From: Clostridia bacterium
Lineage (GTDB): Bacteria > Bacillota > Clostridia > Christensenellales > UBA3700
Length of the DNA: 64,000 nucleotides
Assembly: GCA_029061605.1 (NCBI GenBank)
Contig: JAIDRT010000053.1
Coordinates: forward strand, 1 to 64,000
Direction of reading: 5' to 3'
Numbering within the stretch: position 1 is the stretch's first letter; every line of letters starts with the position of its first letter. A program made the position numbers and the translations under genes. The notes beneath the pieces were generated by a model that saw only the letters and a program-made list of their open reading frames with translations, was not told where the DNA came from and ran no database searches. This document shows, in pieces, positions 18,101 through 26,998 of this stretch.

Positions 18101-19986
18101 TTCGTAAAATCCTTAATCGCTTTCCAAACTTGCTTGATCTCTTTTTGTTGCAGCTTACTTTGATTTAATAAAATAAAATGCTTGTTCAAATCTTCTTCAT
18201 CAAATAAAACAAAACACTCTGCGCTTGTTCCTTTACCTCGGCCACCCCTGCCTGATTCTTGCACGTAATCTTCCAAACTTGTGGAAATATCATAATGTAC
18301 TACTAGCCCTACATTATCCTTATCAACTCCCATACCAAAAGCCGTAGTGGCTACGATAATGCGGTTTTCACCTTTCATGAATTTGTCTTGATTATCCAAA
18401 CGCTCTTGCCTATCCATTTGCCCGTGATAATACACTGCACCACCACTAATGCCGTCTTGATTAAGTCTATCTGCTAAATTCTTAGCTCTTGCTGTTCTAG
18501 ATACGTAAACAATTGTCGGGCAATTATGAGAATCTAAAATTCTTCGCAACTCTTGATACTTTTCTTCCGCAGAACCTTGATTGTATACATAATATTTCAA
18601 GTTGGTTCTTTGTGCATTACTTCTAAACACCTCCAACTTCAATGATAACTTTGTTTCAAAATAACTAAGTATATCATCTATTACCTTTTGTTTAGCAGTT
18701 GCTGTAAAACATGAAACCGGTATATTCTCGTCAAGTTGTTTCTTCTCTTGATATTGCTTAATAAAGTCTCCAATGTACATATAATCCACACGGAAATCTT
18801 GTCCCCAAGATGAAAAACAATGCGCCTCGTCAATTACAAAACGAACTACGTTGCGTTTTAAAAGCAAACTCTCTATTGATTTTGATCGAAGACTTTCCGG
18901 AGAAATATACAGAAGCGATGCTGAGCCATCTTCAACTAAATCATACGCTTTATTGCGCTCTATTGGATCAATTGCGCCATTAATAGTTACGGCGCCAGTT
19001 ATACCCTTTTGATCAAGATTATCCACCTGGTCTTTCATTAATGATTGTAACGGAGATATAACAACAGTCAATCCTCTTACCGCTTCTCCTTGCACAAGAG
19101 CCGGCAACTGAAATGTTAATGATTTTCCTCCACCAGTCGGGAAAATTGCTAGCAATGACTTTCCATCAATTGCTGCAGAAACCGCTCTTTCTTGAAGTGG
19201 TTCTCCTTCATAACTTCTAAATTCATCATAATGAAAATATTTGTTAAGAGCCTTGAGTGGATTAATAGTATTGTTACAATAATTGCATCCCTCAATACAT
19301 CTACGATTCCTAAGGTCGTAGATTACATTCTCTACCCGTGGAAATTTCCAGGATACCCAATACGGCGTAACGAATTTGTTTTCAGTTGTATTAATTAATG
19401 CAAGTGAATATGCAAGTTCAACTGGATTGTTTGCCACGTACTTTGCAACATCTGCATTATAGCATATTCTATCCTTGAAATATTCTTTTATGAGTTCAAC
19501 ACAATTACATTCAGATGCAAAATCAACATATTTAAAGAAATCTCTGAATTCTCGTTTATCATGAAGCAAAGCATAGTAAATACTCTTGAGTCGATTATCC
19601 AATTTGTTAAAAATACTTACTTCTTCATAAAATAATTGACGTGCCAAAATCGAGTCTAAATATGGATTGTTTTGCTCATCTTCTGATATTATCTTATACT
19701 CTTTCCATATATCATGATGCGGTTTTAACGGAAATAACAAAGGAGACAAATTAAGCGTGTCAATAAACTTCCTAATAGGAGATTGCAAAATAGCATTTTT
19801 GACATATTTAAAATCATGTTCAAAAACATTGTGTCCACAAAGATACTCTGCATCTTGCAAAAACTTTGAAAAGCCAACCATATCATTTGAATGGAACTGG
19901 CCGTCTCTATAATTAGTTGCGCCCATATCTAAGACTTGCTTTCCTTGCGTGTCAGTTTCCAAATCAAAAAACACAATGCTTTTCAT
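15133..19986 (-). CDS. DEDD-type exonuclease - RecQ helicase - UvrD-like helicase fusion protein
   Basis: N-term IVFFDLETDTQGKQVLDMGA and LCGHNVFEHDFKYV (DnaQ-like). RecQ: FPTGGGKSLTFQLPAL, FVIDEAHCFSSWGQDFR, QESGRGGRGKG. UvrD: VAAGPGSGKTKVLVHKL, VLVIDEAQDMSE, VSTIHKAKGREFDNVFLV. Confidence 0.92.
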   Translation of the reverse strand: MKSIVFFDLETDTQGKQVLDMGATNYRDGQFHSNDMVGFSKFLQDAEYLCGHNVFEHDFKYVKNAILQSPIRKFIDTLNLSPLLFPLKPHHDIWKEYKIISEDEQNNPYLDSILARQLFYEEVSIFNKLDNRLKSIYYALLHDKREFRDFFKYVDFASECNCVELIKEYFKDRICYNADVAKYVANNPVELAYSLALINTTENKFVTPYWVSWKFPRVENVIYDLRNRRCIEGCNYCNNTINPLKALNKYFHYDEFRSYEGEPLQERAVSAAIDGKSLLAIFPTGGGKSLTFQLPALVQGEAVRGLTVVISPLQSLMKDQVDNLDQKGITGAVTINGAIDPIERNKAYDLVEDGSASLLYISPESLRSKSIESLLLKRNVVRFVIDEAHCFSSWGQDFRVDYMYIGDFIKQYQEKKQLDENIPVSCFTATAKQKVIDDILSYFETKLSLKLEVFRSNAQRTNLKYYVYNQGSAEEKYQELRRILDSHNCPTIVYVSRTARAKNLADRLNQDGISGGAVYYHGQMDRQERLDNQDKFMKGENRIIVATTAFGMGVDKDNVGLVVHYDISTSLEDYVQESGRGGRGKGTSAECFVLFDEEDLNKHFILLNQSKLQQKEIKQVWKAIKDFTKIRNTTSQSALEIARAAGWDDTVNQREMESRIRTAIAALEEVGFIKRGQNMPRIYANSLLVNNMLETRNSIIASQKFANDKDKQDAIRLIKSLISAKSHEALDNCEGETRVDYLSDRLGIVKENIIRIINALREERILADAKDLIALIKSNGRANASLAILSEYAKIEKLIIEVVSEEEKRINLKEINKIFEESIPTVNIKKIRDILNFYEIKHLIKKANTEIKDLIIVKSNYSTDYLIEKSEQRLQLANFIIKYLFQKGLESSNRVKKDEIGVEFSCLELKEQYANGTLLGNGCTSDEVDDALYYLSRIKALRLDGAFLVAYNAMRIERIEDMKRQYTKEDYKRLDEFYKSKIQQIHIVGEYAKKMAQDEQGAQLFVKDYFSLNHDSFLRKYFKGRESEISKNITPKKYKKLFGELSSKQLSIIKDASSKYIVVAAGPGSGKTKVLVHKLASLYMMEDIKHEQMLMLTFSRAAATEFKKRLMSPDMIGNAANFIQISTFHSYCFDLLGRVGTLTDTDTIIERAVEGIRSGEIETNKITKSVLVIDEAQDMSETEFSLVQALMEVNDDMRVIAVGDDDQNIYEFRKSDSKYLKSLITDYKATKYELLENYRSGRNIVELANKFVTTLSNRLKETPIKAVRKENGQVFITRYISPNILEPVVEDIMNKDLSGSVCILTETNDDAATIAGMLNNNGVSARLIQDNNGFNIYNLVEMRYFVDSLGLREDDYFIDNEIWERAKRKTAQEYSQSSAYDYVKNLIADFESTNKKTKYKTDFLQFIYESKLEDFCKTQNSQIVVSTIHKAKGREFDNVFLVLKQTPTTDEKKRLIYVAMTRAINNLYIHCNTNYFEMINASGVVEKVDNTMYKESGEMILPVSFKGVHLSSFYFLKKDIEGLKSGDALSIKKERVELADGRKVEKYICFNSLGNKVLQLSDAMNARIDGFVAKGFTPVSATVRMIVWWKKTDELGKEYQETKIVLPDIKFMKNDNK

Positions 19987-20038
19987 CTTGCCATCCTTGT
20001 AAAATTATTTATTAAATTCTTCGCTATTAAGTATATTT

Positions 20039-20067
20039 ATTGTATCATATATATTCAATCTTGTAAA
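20039..20067 (-). promoter_or_regulatory. Sigma-70-type promoter for the exonuclease-RecQ-UvrD / RT operon
   Basis: Minus strand TTTACA - 17 nt - TACAAT with upstream TG (TGATACAAT), ~50 nt before the start codon at 19986. Confidence 0.65.
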
Positions 20068-20097
20068 TGGGACGAAATAAAATATATCTTCTAAAAT

Positions 20098-20376
20098 CAA
20101 TTGGTTTTTACAAAAAAAATTGCGAAATATTTTGTAGAATGCCCCCAATTTTTACAATTTTACTACAAAAGAAGGTCGCGAATTTTATTTTACTCAAAAT
20201 TACTAAAAATCAATAGAAATTAGCAAGAAAAAATAGATGATCCTGAAACACAGGATTTAATGGGTTCGGTGTTGAATTCGCATTCGATTTTGTGAAAATA
20301 GATGTCAATAACGACAAATAGATATCAGTCAATGTCGGTAGGCATCAGACTGATTGAGAGACTTGAAAACCAATTG
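20098..20376. repeat. 11-bp inverted repeat pair (CAATTGGTTTT ... AAAACCAATTG)
   Basis: 20098-20108 CAATTGGTTTT is exactly complementary to 20366-20376 AAAACCAATTG, enclosing ~257 nt of noncoding sequence. Confidence 0.7.
20240..20256. other. Short hairpin ATCCTG-AAACA-CAGGAT
   Basis: 6-bp perfect stem in noncoding region. Confidence 0.5.
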
Positions 20377-20439
20377 GGCGCAAGCCCACGAAATGGGTGA
20401 ATTCTTACGTTTCCTTCATTAGTGATCTGCAAGCGCCAG

Positions 20440-20463
20440 CAAGTGCATTTTGCACTTTTTCTT
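20440..20463 (+). terminator. Plus-strand intrinsic terminator (AAGTGCA-TTT-TGCACTT-TTT) without an obvious plus-strand CDS upstream
   Basis: 7-bp stem followed by T-rich tract on plus strand only. Confidence 0.55.
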
Positions 20464-20773
20464 ATGTAGGAAAGTCTTAGATTTAAATAGCTATCAAAGA
20501 AATAATGCTTAAACAGCCTATCCAACTTTTTAGCAAACGTAACTAGTCTCACTGATTATCTAAGCCATTCACTTTTCTTATCTTGCACAATAACACAATT
20601 CTCATTTTTTACGATTATGCCACATTATTAGTCACTAAATCTTCTCTTTATTTAAACAATTATGTTTTTTATTGTTTAAAAAATATAAGGACAAAATATT
20701 AACCAAATGTAAAAATTTTGATTCACCAATAACTATAATAGCAGACAATTATTATATAGAAATATAAATATAT

Positions 20774-23700
20774 TTATCTATCGCGAATACAGTCTATAGG
20801 TTTTTTCCTTGACATCTTGTATATTGGTATCAAACTTGCTATCACTGCGATTGCTATACTGATAATTATCATTATTGCAATTTGTCTTATGCCAAAAAAC
20901 AATACGGTAAATCCCACTTGAGTCATATTCTGAATTATCACGTTCAATCCCATACAAGCAAATACTGTAACTATAATAGATAAAATTGCATTTATCATTG
21001 CAATTATTATACTTTCGTTTACAAATATTGCAAAGACGTCGCTTGCTTTTGCGCCCAACGCTCGCAATATGCCTATATCTCTCTTTTTGTTGGATATAGA
21101 AGTGCCTATATAATTGCCCATCATCATAATTGAAAACAATCCGAGTCCAAGTCCTATTATCAGTATTATTCCTCGCATATCATTCAACGGTTCTTGCACT
21201 AATTCGAGCTCAAGAGCAACGCCGTCGTGCATTCTCAATACTCTATTGCCATCCTCATAAAGTACGCTGACAAGTTTTTGTAATTGAGAGTCGTGTCTTG
21301 GCATAGGCGCAAGCAAAAAGCAAAACGGTTCAGGTTCGATGTCTTTCATACTTTCATACATCTTATTGTTGAAAACAAAAGTATCCTTATCTACATCTTC
21401 AGGAAAGTCGTCTCTTGACACGTAAATTCCCACAATGCTTGCTTTTGTATCAACTGCGGTAAAATCCGCAAAATCGTCGCTTTTGTAATACAAATAGACG
21501 TCATTTAAATTTATATCTTTCAACGTCTGCAATTTTTTGTCGATATAAATAGCTTTTGAATCTATTCTTTCAATATCTTTGCCGCATCTTCCGCCTGTAA
21601 GATTGCTGTTGTATCCGCCTTCCATTTCCCAATATATTGTATGTTCAAAATCAAAATATCCGCCAAAAGCCGACCTTAACAAAAATCCGGCGTACATCAT
21701 TCTCCAATGACACTCCTTGAGTTTGGATAAATCATACTCCTTACGGTCGTAATCTACAAGCATATATTTTTCATCTCCGATATAAGCCGCCGAATACAAT
21801 CTACCTAAAACATATTCTACTATATTGTCAGGATACATCCAACTATCCCAGTTATCACCGCTGTTTGTATTCTCTGGAAAAGCGTCTATCCTTTCTAAAA
21901 CATACTCTTTGAAAATATTTAACTTTTCTATCTCTAAATTCTCCGCTTCTTCATAGCAGGCAATATATTTTGCATAATTTTCATAACGAGAATAGATATG
22001 ATACAAACTCATTGCTTTAAAAGATATTATTCCGTCGAAATAAGTTTTATCGTGATTGACGTATGTTTCTTTTTCTACTGACATATGATCTTGCAACAAC
22101 TTTATCGCAGCATTCAAACCTATGACATATTCATTGTCATTTAAATTAGAGCGTTTCTTTCCGTCAATCCATATTATATCTTTTGTTTTATTCAAATCTT
22201 TATCAGAAACTACTCCCCAAAATGTTGTAGTATCAATATTGCTTTGGGTATCCGCAACCCCGCCCAGCGATATGCCCAACTTGCCATTTGACGGAGCGCC
22301 GAAAGCCTCCCAACTTTCAACGTCTGCGGCGTGAGAATTGACGATAGCGTCATATCTATCTTGCGATACATAACCGATTGAATGATAGCCGTACCTAAAA
22401 TATTCAATACATTCGCTTTCCAAAATCTCTTGATTAAAATCTCGCGTAGCCGTATTGGACGGCTTAAGACAATCAAACTTCCCCTCCTTGTCGGCATTGG
22501 TATCAAGTACCCCGACGATTTTCCAATATTCCTCTCCCCAAATTGTACACATAAACAGTTCTTGCTCAATCAAAGATTGCGCCGTCCTGGACGTATCCGG
22601 CAGCACTGTTGTCGAACTATAATGTTCTCCGGGTTCAGCAGACGGATAAAATAACATAGTACCAGCGAGATTAATTTGGTCAAACAAATACTTGGTGATT
22701 ACAATCTCGTTGTCTTTTTCTGGCAAATTGCCTATCAAAGTAAAGTTCATTAAGTTAAAGATGTAACTCGACGCCGGATAGTATCCGTATATATATCTAT
22801 TATAGTAGCGAGAATTATTCCTGCCAGACAAATTATCAGGGTTTAGAAAATCTATTTCAACGCCTTGTTTACGGTTGGTAAACGTAGCGCCTACGTAAGT
22901 AATTCCCGTTTTTTGCTTTAATCTATTGATATCTTCAAGCGACGCTCCGTCTGTTTCGCCCAATTTGTCGGAACCTGACAATTTGAGATTTGCCGTAAAG
23001 GCAGATGCTTCATAATTTGAATCACGATATGCTTTCAATGCCATATCTTGCGCATTAAAAGCATTGAAAGTATCTACTACGCCAAATGCAGCGAAACTAA
23101 CCATACACAATAGTATTGTAATAAATAATCTTAACGGCTTACTCCAAACTCCGCTTGCTCCCATTTTTAAAGCATAACGGTATGGCAATTTAGAGCGTTT
23201 AGTCTTTGACTTTTTGTCAACTTGATTTCTTTCAAAAGGCTTTTCCGTCAAATTTTCCGCCGTATCCGAACTGACTTTGCCGTCTTTCAATCTAATAATT
23301 CTATCGGCGTACTTCTCGGCAAACTCCCTATCGTGTGACACGATTATTACCAGTTTGTCCTTGGACAACTTCTTCAACGTCTCTAATACTTGGATACCAG
23401 TCTCTTCGTCCAACGCTCCTGTAGGCTCATCTGCCAATATTATTTGGGGATTCTTTATCAATGCTCTGGCTATGGCAACTCTTTGCCTTTGTCCGCCTGA
23501 CAACTCACTGGGCTTTCTATAATCATAATCCTCTAAATCAACTTCTTTGAGAATGCTCTCCAATCGCTCTTTGTCGGCTTTCTGATTTTGCAATTCCAAT
23601 GCAAGCATTATATTTTCGCCGACAGTAAATTCGTCAAGCAAGTTGTATTCTTGAAAAATAAAGCCTATGTATTGATTGCGATAAGCGTCATAGTCGGCTC

Positions 23701-23923
23701 TCTTAAAGTCCTCTGACGACTTGCCGTCAATAATAATCTCGCCTTCATCGGCAAAATCAAGTCCGCCTATGATATTCAATAGCGTAGACTTACCGCTCCC
23801 CGATCTGCCCAATATAAATACCAATCCACGCTCTTCAAAAGACAACGAAACCCCTTGGAGCGCCTTTATAGGCACTCCTTTTCGGGGCTTATACGTTTTT
23901 GTTAAGTTTTTTAATTCAAGCAA
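20774..23923 (-). CDS. MacB/FtsX-type ABC transporter, fused ATP-binding and permease
   Basis: ILGRSGSGKSTLLNIIGGLD, PSELSGGQRQRVAIARALIKNPQIILADEPTGALDEET; C-term FtsX-like helices with SNKKRDIGILRALGAKASDVF. Confidence 0.92.
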   Translation of the reverse strand: MLELKNLTKTYKPRKGVPIKALQGVSLSFEERGLVFILGRSGSGKSTLLNIIGGLDFADEGEIIIDGKSSEDFKRADYDAYRNQYIGFIFQEYNLLDEFTVGENIMLALELQNQKADKERLESILKEVDLEDYDYRKPSELSGGQRQRVAIARALIKNPQIILADEPTGALDEETGIQVLETLKKLSKDKLVIIVSHDREFAEKYADRIIRLKDGKVSSDTAENLTEKPFERNQVDKKSKTKRSKLPYRYALKMGASGVWSKPLRLFITILLCMVSFAAFGVVDTFNAFNAQDMALKAYRDSNYEASAFTANLKLSGSDKLGETDGASLEDINRLKQKTGITYVGATFTNRKQGVEIDFLNPDNLSGRNNSRYYNRYIYGYYPASSYIFNLMNFTLIGNLPEKDNEIVITKYLFDQINLAGTMLFYPSAEPGEHYSSTTVLPDTSRTAQSLIEQELFMCTIWGEEYWKIVGVLDTNADKEGKFDCLKPSNTATRDFNQEILESECIEYFRYGYHSIGYVSQDRYDAIVNSHAADVESWEAFGAPSNGKLGISLGGVADTQSNIDTTTFWGVVSDKDLNKTKDIIWIDGKKRSNLNDNEYVIGLNAAIKLLQDHMSVEKETYVNHDKTYFDGIISFKAMSLYHIYSRYENYAKYIACYEEAENLEIEKLNIFKEYVLERIDAFPENTNSGDNWDSWMYPDNIVEYVLGRLYSAAYIGDEKYMLVDYDRKEYDLSKLKECHWRMMYAGFLLRSAFGGYFDFEHTIYWEMEGGYNSNLTGGRCGKDIERIDSKAIYIDKKLQTLKDINLNDVYLYYKSDDFADFTAVDTKASIVGIYVSRDDFPEDVDKDTFVFNNKMYESMKDIEPEPFCFLLAPMPRHDSQLQKLVSVLYEDGNRVLRMHDGVALELELVQEPLNDMRGIILIIGLGLGLFSIMMMGNYIGTSISNKKRDIGILRALGAKASDVFAIFVNESIIIAMINAILSIIVTVFACMGLNVIIQNMTQVGFTVLFFGIRQIAIMIIISIAIAVIASLIPIYKMSRKKPIDCIRDR

Positions 23924-24025
23924 AAATCATCCTCCATTTATATAATGAATAAGTCCAATGCTTTTTGCAAGTACTCCTCTACACTAATAGTTCAGCGCCT
24001 GTACCTTTGATAAAAATCTATAAAA

Positions 24026-24346
24026 TTAAATCATATTTATATCATTGTCATCAATATGAATCTCTTCCGTATGAGAATTCTCAACTTGATTATTCTCATC
24101 TTCGTGCCCTTTAACTACCATACTTAGCGGCATACCGCAATACTTGACTTGAAATGTCTCATCATCCGTGCAAAGATAGATAATACCTTCTATCAAACCG
24201 ACAATTGCTGGAATACCTGTCCAACAGAAAAGCAAATAAACAATACCCCAACCTATTTTACCTAAATAAAACTTGTGTATTCCCAAGTCTCCAAGCAAAA
24301 TTGCAAGAATACCTGCAACATATTTATTCTTCATAATTCCCTCCAT
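24026..24346 (-). CDS. TM2 domain-containing protein
   Basis: KYVAGILAILLGDLGIHKFYLGKIGWGIVYLLFCWTGIPAIVGLIEGIIYL is the classic TM2 motif. Confidence 0.9.
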   Translation of the reverse strand: MEGIMKNKYVAGILAILLGDLGIHKFYLGKIGWGIVYLLFCWTGIPAIVGLIEGIIYLCTDDETFQVKYCGMPLSMVVKGHEDENNQVENSHTEEIHIDDNDINMI

Positions 24347-24511
24347 AATTTTGATTTGCCTAATCTTTATTACGTCACATTTAATTTTTTGCTAACGCTA
24401 TACATAAATTATTTTGGTCATTATATAAATTTTTATGCACATTTATTACTTGTATTAAAAACACGCTATTCTTTCATAAGCAAAGACAAATCAATTGTCT
24501 GAGAATATAAT

Positions 24512-25120
24512 CTAATTCTTATAATTGAGTTGTTTTAAAGTAGGCCAAGATTTATCTTTTTCGCTCATTATAATTGGAGATCCGTCTGGAAGTACGTATC
24601 CAAGCGAACTTGCAGAGCCTTTGTATTCTCCTTCAACTCCCCAATCAATTTTTATGCTTGGATCATTCCAAGCAATACCGCCCTCATCACCTGGATGATA
24701 AAAATCTGTCACCTTATAGCAAAACTCAGCAATATCTGAAAGTACCAAAAATCCGTGCGCAAATCCCTCAGAAATATAGAATTGCTTTTTGTTTTCTTCC
24801 GTAAGTTCGACGCCATACCATTTACCATAAGTCTTACTATTTTTGCGCATATCCACCGCTACGTCAAACACTCTACCTTTGATAACTCTAACAAGTTTGC
24901 CTTGAGGAAACTGTTTTTGAAAATGCAATCCTCTCAAAACACCTTTGCTACTCATAGACTGATTATCTTGCACAAAATTCATATTAAGCCCGGATTCTTC
25001 CATATCGCGCTTATTATAAGTTTCCATAAAATATCCACGATTATCAGTATGAACATTCGGCTCTATTATATATAATCCTTCTATACCGCCAACGTTTCTT
25101 TCAATTTTAATTTGTCCCAT
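24512..25120 (-). CDS. rfbC: dTDP-4-dehydrorhamnose 3,5-epimerase
   Basis: GLYIIEPNVHTDNRGYFMETYN, FVQDNQSMSSKGVLRGLHFQ, FYISEGFAHGFLVLSD. Confidence 0.95.
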   Translation of the reverse strand: MGQIKIERNVGGIEGLYIIEPNVHTDNRGYFMETYNKRDMEESGLNMNFVQDNQSMSSKGVLRGLHFQKQFPQGKLVRVIKGRVFDVAVDMRKNSKTYGKWYGVELTEENKKQFYISEGFAHGFLVLSDIAEFCYKVTDFYHPGDEGGIAWNDPSIKIDWGVEGEYKGSASSLGYVLPDGSPIIMSEKDKSWPTLKQLNYKN

Positions 25121-25973
25121 TGTTAATCTCCTTTAAATACCTAATTAATGCATCTTGCCACGTAGGTAGTAATTCAAATCCGTTTTCTACAAGTTTACTT
25201 TTATCAAGTCTGCTATTATAAGGTCTTGATGCCTTAGAAAGTCCATACTCAACAGTAGTTACAGGAACTACTTCTGTCGAATATCCCGCTTGTTTAAAAA
25301 TTTCTTTTGCAAAATCATACCAACTGATATATCCCCCCTCATTTGTTGCGTGATAGAAACCATATTTATCAGTTTCTATCATATCTACAAGCAACCTAGC
25401 CAAATCATAAGTATAAGTAGGCGTACCAATTTGGTCGTTAACAACTTTTAATACATCATACATCTGACCAATTTTTAACATAGTCTTTATAAAATTATTA
25501 CCATTCTTACCAAATACCCACGCTATTCTTACTATAAAATACTTTTCAAGATTCTTTACTACGGCAAATTCTCCTTCAAGTTTGGTCTTGCCATAAACGT
25601 TTAAAGGCTTATAATCTTTACAATCTGGTTGCCAAGGAAGTATACCTTTCCCATCAAAAACATAGTCGGTAGAGATATACATCATTTTACACCCCAACTT
25701 GCCACACTCCTTTGCAATATTTTCGGTTCCAACAGCATTGACGAGTCGTACTTTTTCCACATTTTCTTCTGCGGCGTCAACCATCGTCCACGCGGCACAA
25801 TGTATAACAGCCTCAGGTTTGACTCTTTGTAAAACAAGGCTGACTTGCTCTCTATCAGTTATGTCCATATCTTCGACATCAACACCAATGCTTTTATGTC
25901 CACGTTTTTCAAGTTCATTTACTACATCAAAACCAAGTTGTCCTCTAACTCCTGTCACTAATACTTTCATCAC
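25107..25973 (-). CDS. rfbD: dTDP-4-dehydrorhamnose reductase
   Basis: KVLVTGVRGQLGFDVVNEL, MYISTDYVFDG, NVYGKTKLEGE. Confidence 0.95.
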   Translation of the reverse strand: MMKVLVTGVRGQLGFDVVNELEKRGHKSIGVDVEDMDITDREQVSLVLQRVKPEAVIHCAAWTMVDAAEENVEKVRLVNAVGTENIAKECGKLGCKMMYISTDYVFDGKGILPWQPDCKDYKPLNVYGKTKLEGEFAVVKNLEKYFIVRIAWVFGKNGNNFIKTMLKIGQMYDVLKVVNDQIGTPTYTYDLARLLVDMIETDKYGFYHATNEGGYISWYDFAKEIFKQAGYSTEVVPVTTVEYGLSKASRPYNSRLDKSKLVENGFELLPTWQDALIRYLKEINNGTN

Positions 25974-26998
25974 TTTCTATCCCCATACATCTTTTTATAA
26001 TAGTTTTGATATTCTCCGGAAATTATTGTTTCCCACCACTCACGATTTTCAAGATACCATTTGATTGTCTTCTTGATCCCTTCCTCAAACGTTGTTTCAG
26101 GAAGCCAACCAAGTTCGTTGTATATTTTTGTAGGATCAATTGCATAACGTAAATCGTGTCCCTTTCTATCGGCAACATAAATGATTAAGTTCTCAGATTT
26201 TCCAATCTCTTTACAAATTATCTTAACGATATCAATATTTTTCATTTCGTTATGCCCGCCTACATTATATACTTCTCCAACTTTTCCTTTGTGTATAATA
26301 AGATCTATCGCCTTGCAATGATCTTCAACATACAACCAATCCCGCACATTTTCCCCCTTTCCATATACTGGTAGAGGCTTATCATTTAAAGCATTGGCTA
26401 TCATTAGCGGAATTAGCTTTTCTGGAAAATGATATGGACCGTAATTGTTGGAACAACGACTTATTGTCACAGGTAAACCATACGTTCTGTGATAAGATAG
26501 AACAAGTAAATCTGCCGACGCCTTACTTGATGAATAAGGACTGCTTGTATGAATAGGCGTTGTTTCCGTAAAAAATAAGTCAGGACGATCTAATGGCAAA
26601 TCACCATACACCTCATCAGTTGAAACTTGGTGATACCTTTGAATACCATATTTTCTGCACGCGTCCATAAGAACTGCCGTTCCTAAGATATTAGTCTGCA
26701 AAAAAATGCCTGGGTCCTCTATACTTCTATCGACGTGGCTTTCTGCCGCGAAATTGACAACTATATTGGGTTTTTCTTCTTCAAACAGTTTTTCCACTGC
26801 TTTTCTATCGCAAATATCACCTTTTACAAAACGAAAATTCGGCTTATCCAGTACACTTTTAAGCGTTGATAAATTTCCTGCATACGTAAGTTTATCCAAG
26901 CACACAATTCGATACTTTGGATATTTTGCGAGCATATGAAATACAAAATTGCTACCAATAAAACCTGCTCCGCCAGTAACTATAATCGTTTTTTCCAT
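25970..26998 (-). CDS. rfbB: dTDP-glucose 4,6-dehydratase
   Basis: IIVTGGAGFIGSNFVFHML, AAESHVDRSIEDP, YSSSKASADLLVLSYHRTYGLPVTISRCSNNYGPYHFPEKLIP. Confidence 0.97.
   Translation of the reverse strand: MEKTIIVTGGAGFIGSNFVFHMLAKYPKYRIVCLDKLTYAGNLSTLKSVLDKPNFRFVKGDICDRKAVEKLFEEEKPNIVVNFAAESHVDRSIEDPGIFLQTNILGTAVLMDACRKYGIQRYHQVSTDEVYGDLPLDRPDLFFTETTPIHTSSPYSSSKASADLLVLSYHRTYGLPVTISRCSNNYGPYHFPEKLIPLMIANALNDKPLPVYGKGENVRDWLYVEDHCKAIDLIIHKGKVGEVYNVGGHNEMKNIDIVKIICKEIGKSENLIIYVADRKGHDLRYAIDPTKIYNELGWLPETTFEEGIKKTIKWYLENREWWETIISGEYQNYYKKMYGDRK

Noticed and set aside
20376-20389. TGGGC-GCAA-GCCCA hairpin considered as part of a tRNA or group II intron domain
   Set aside because: No T-loop, acceptor stem or domain V sequence around it; kept only as a structural element.
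20325-20552. 75-aa minus-strand ORF (MRLVTFAKKLDRL...)
   Set aside because: No RBS, odd composition, spans hairpins in the noncoding gap; treated as part of a possible ncRNA or decayed element.
20651-20680. TTTAAACAAT...ATTGTTTAAA AT-only hairpin downstream of the ABC transporter
   Set aside because: 10-bp stem but A/T-dominated and without a clear U-tract on the relevant strand; too weak to call a terminator.
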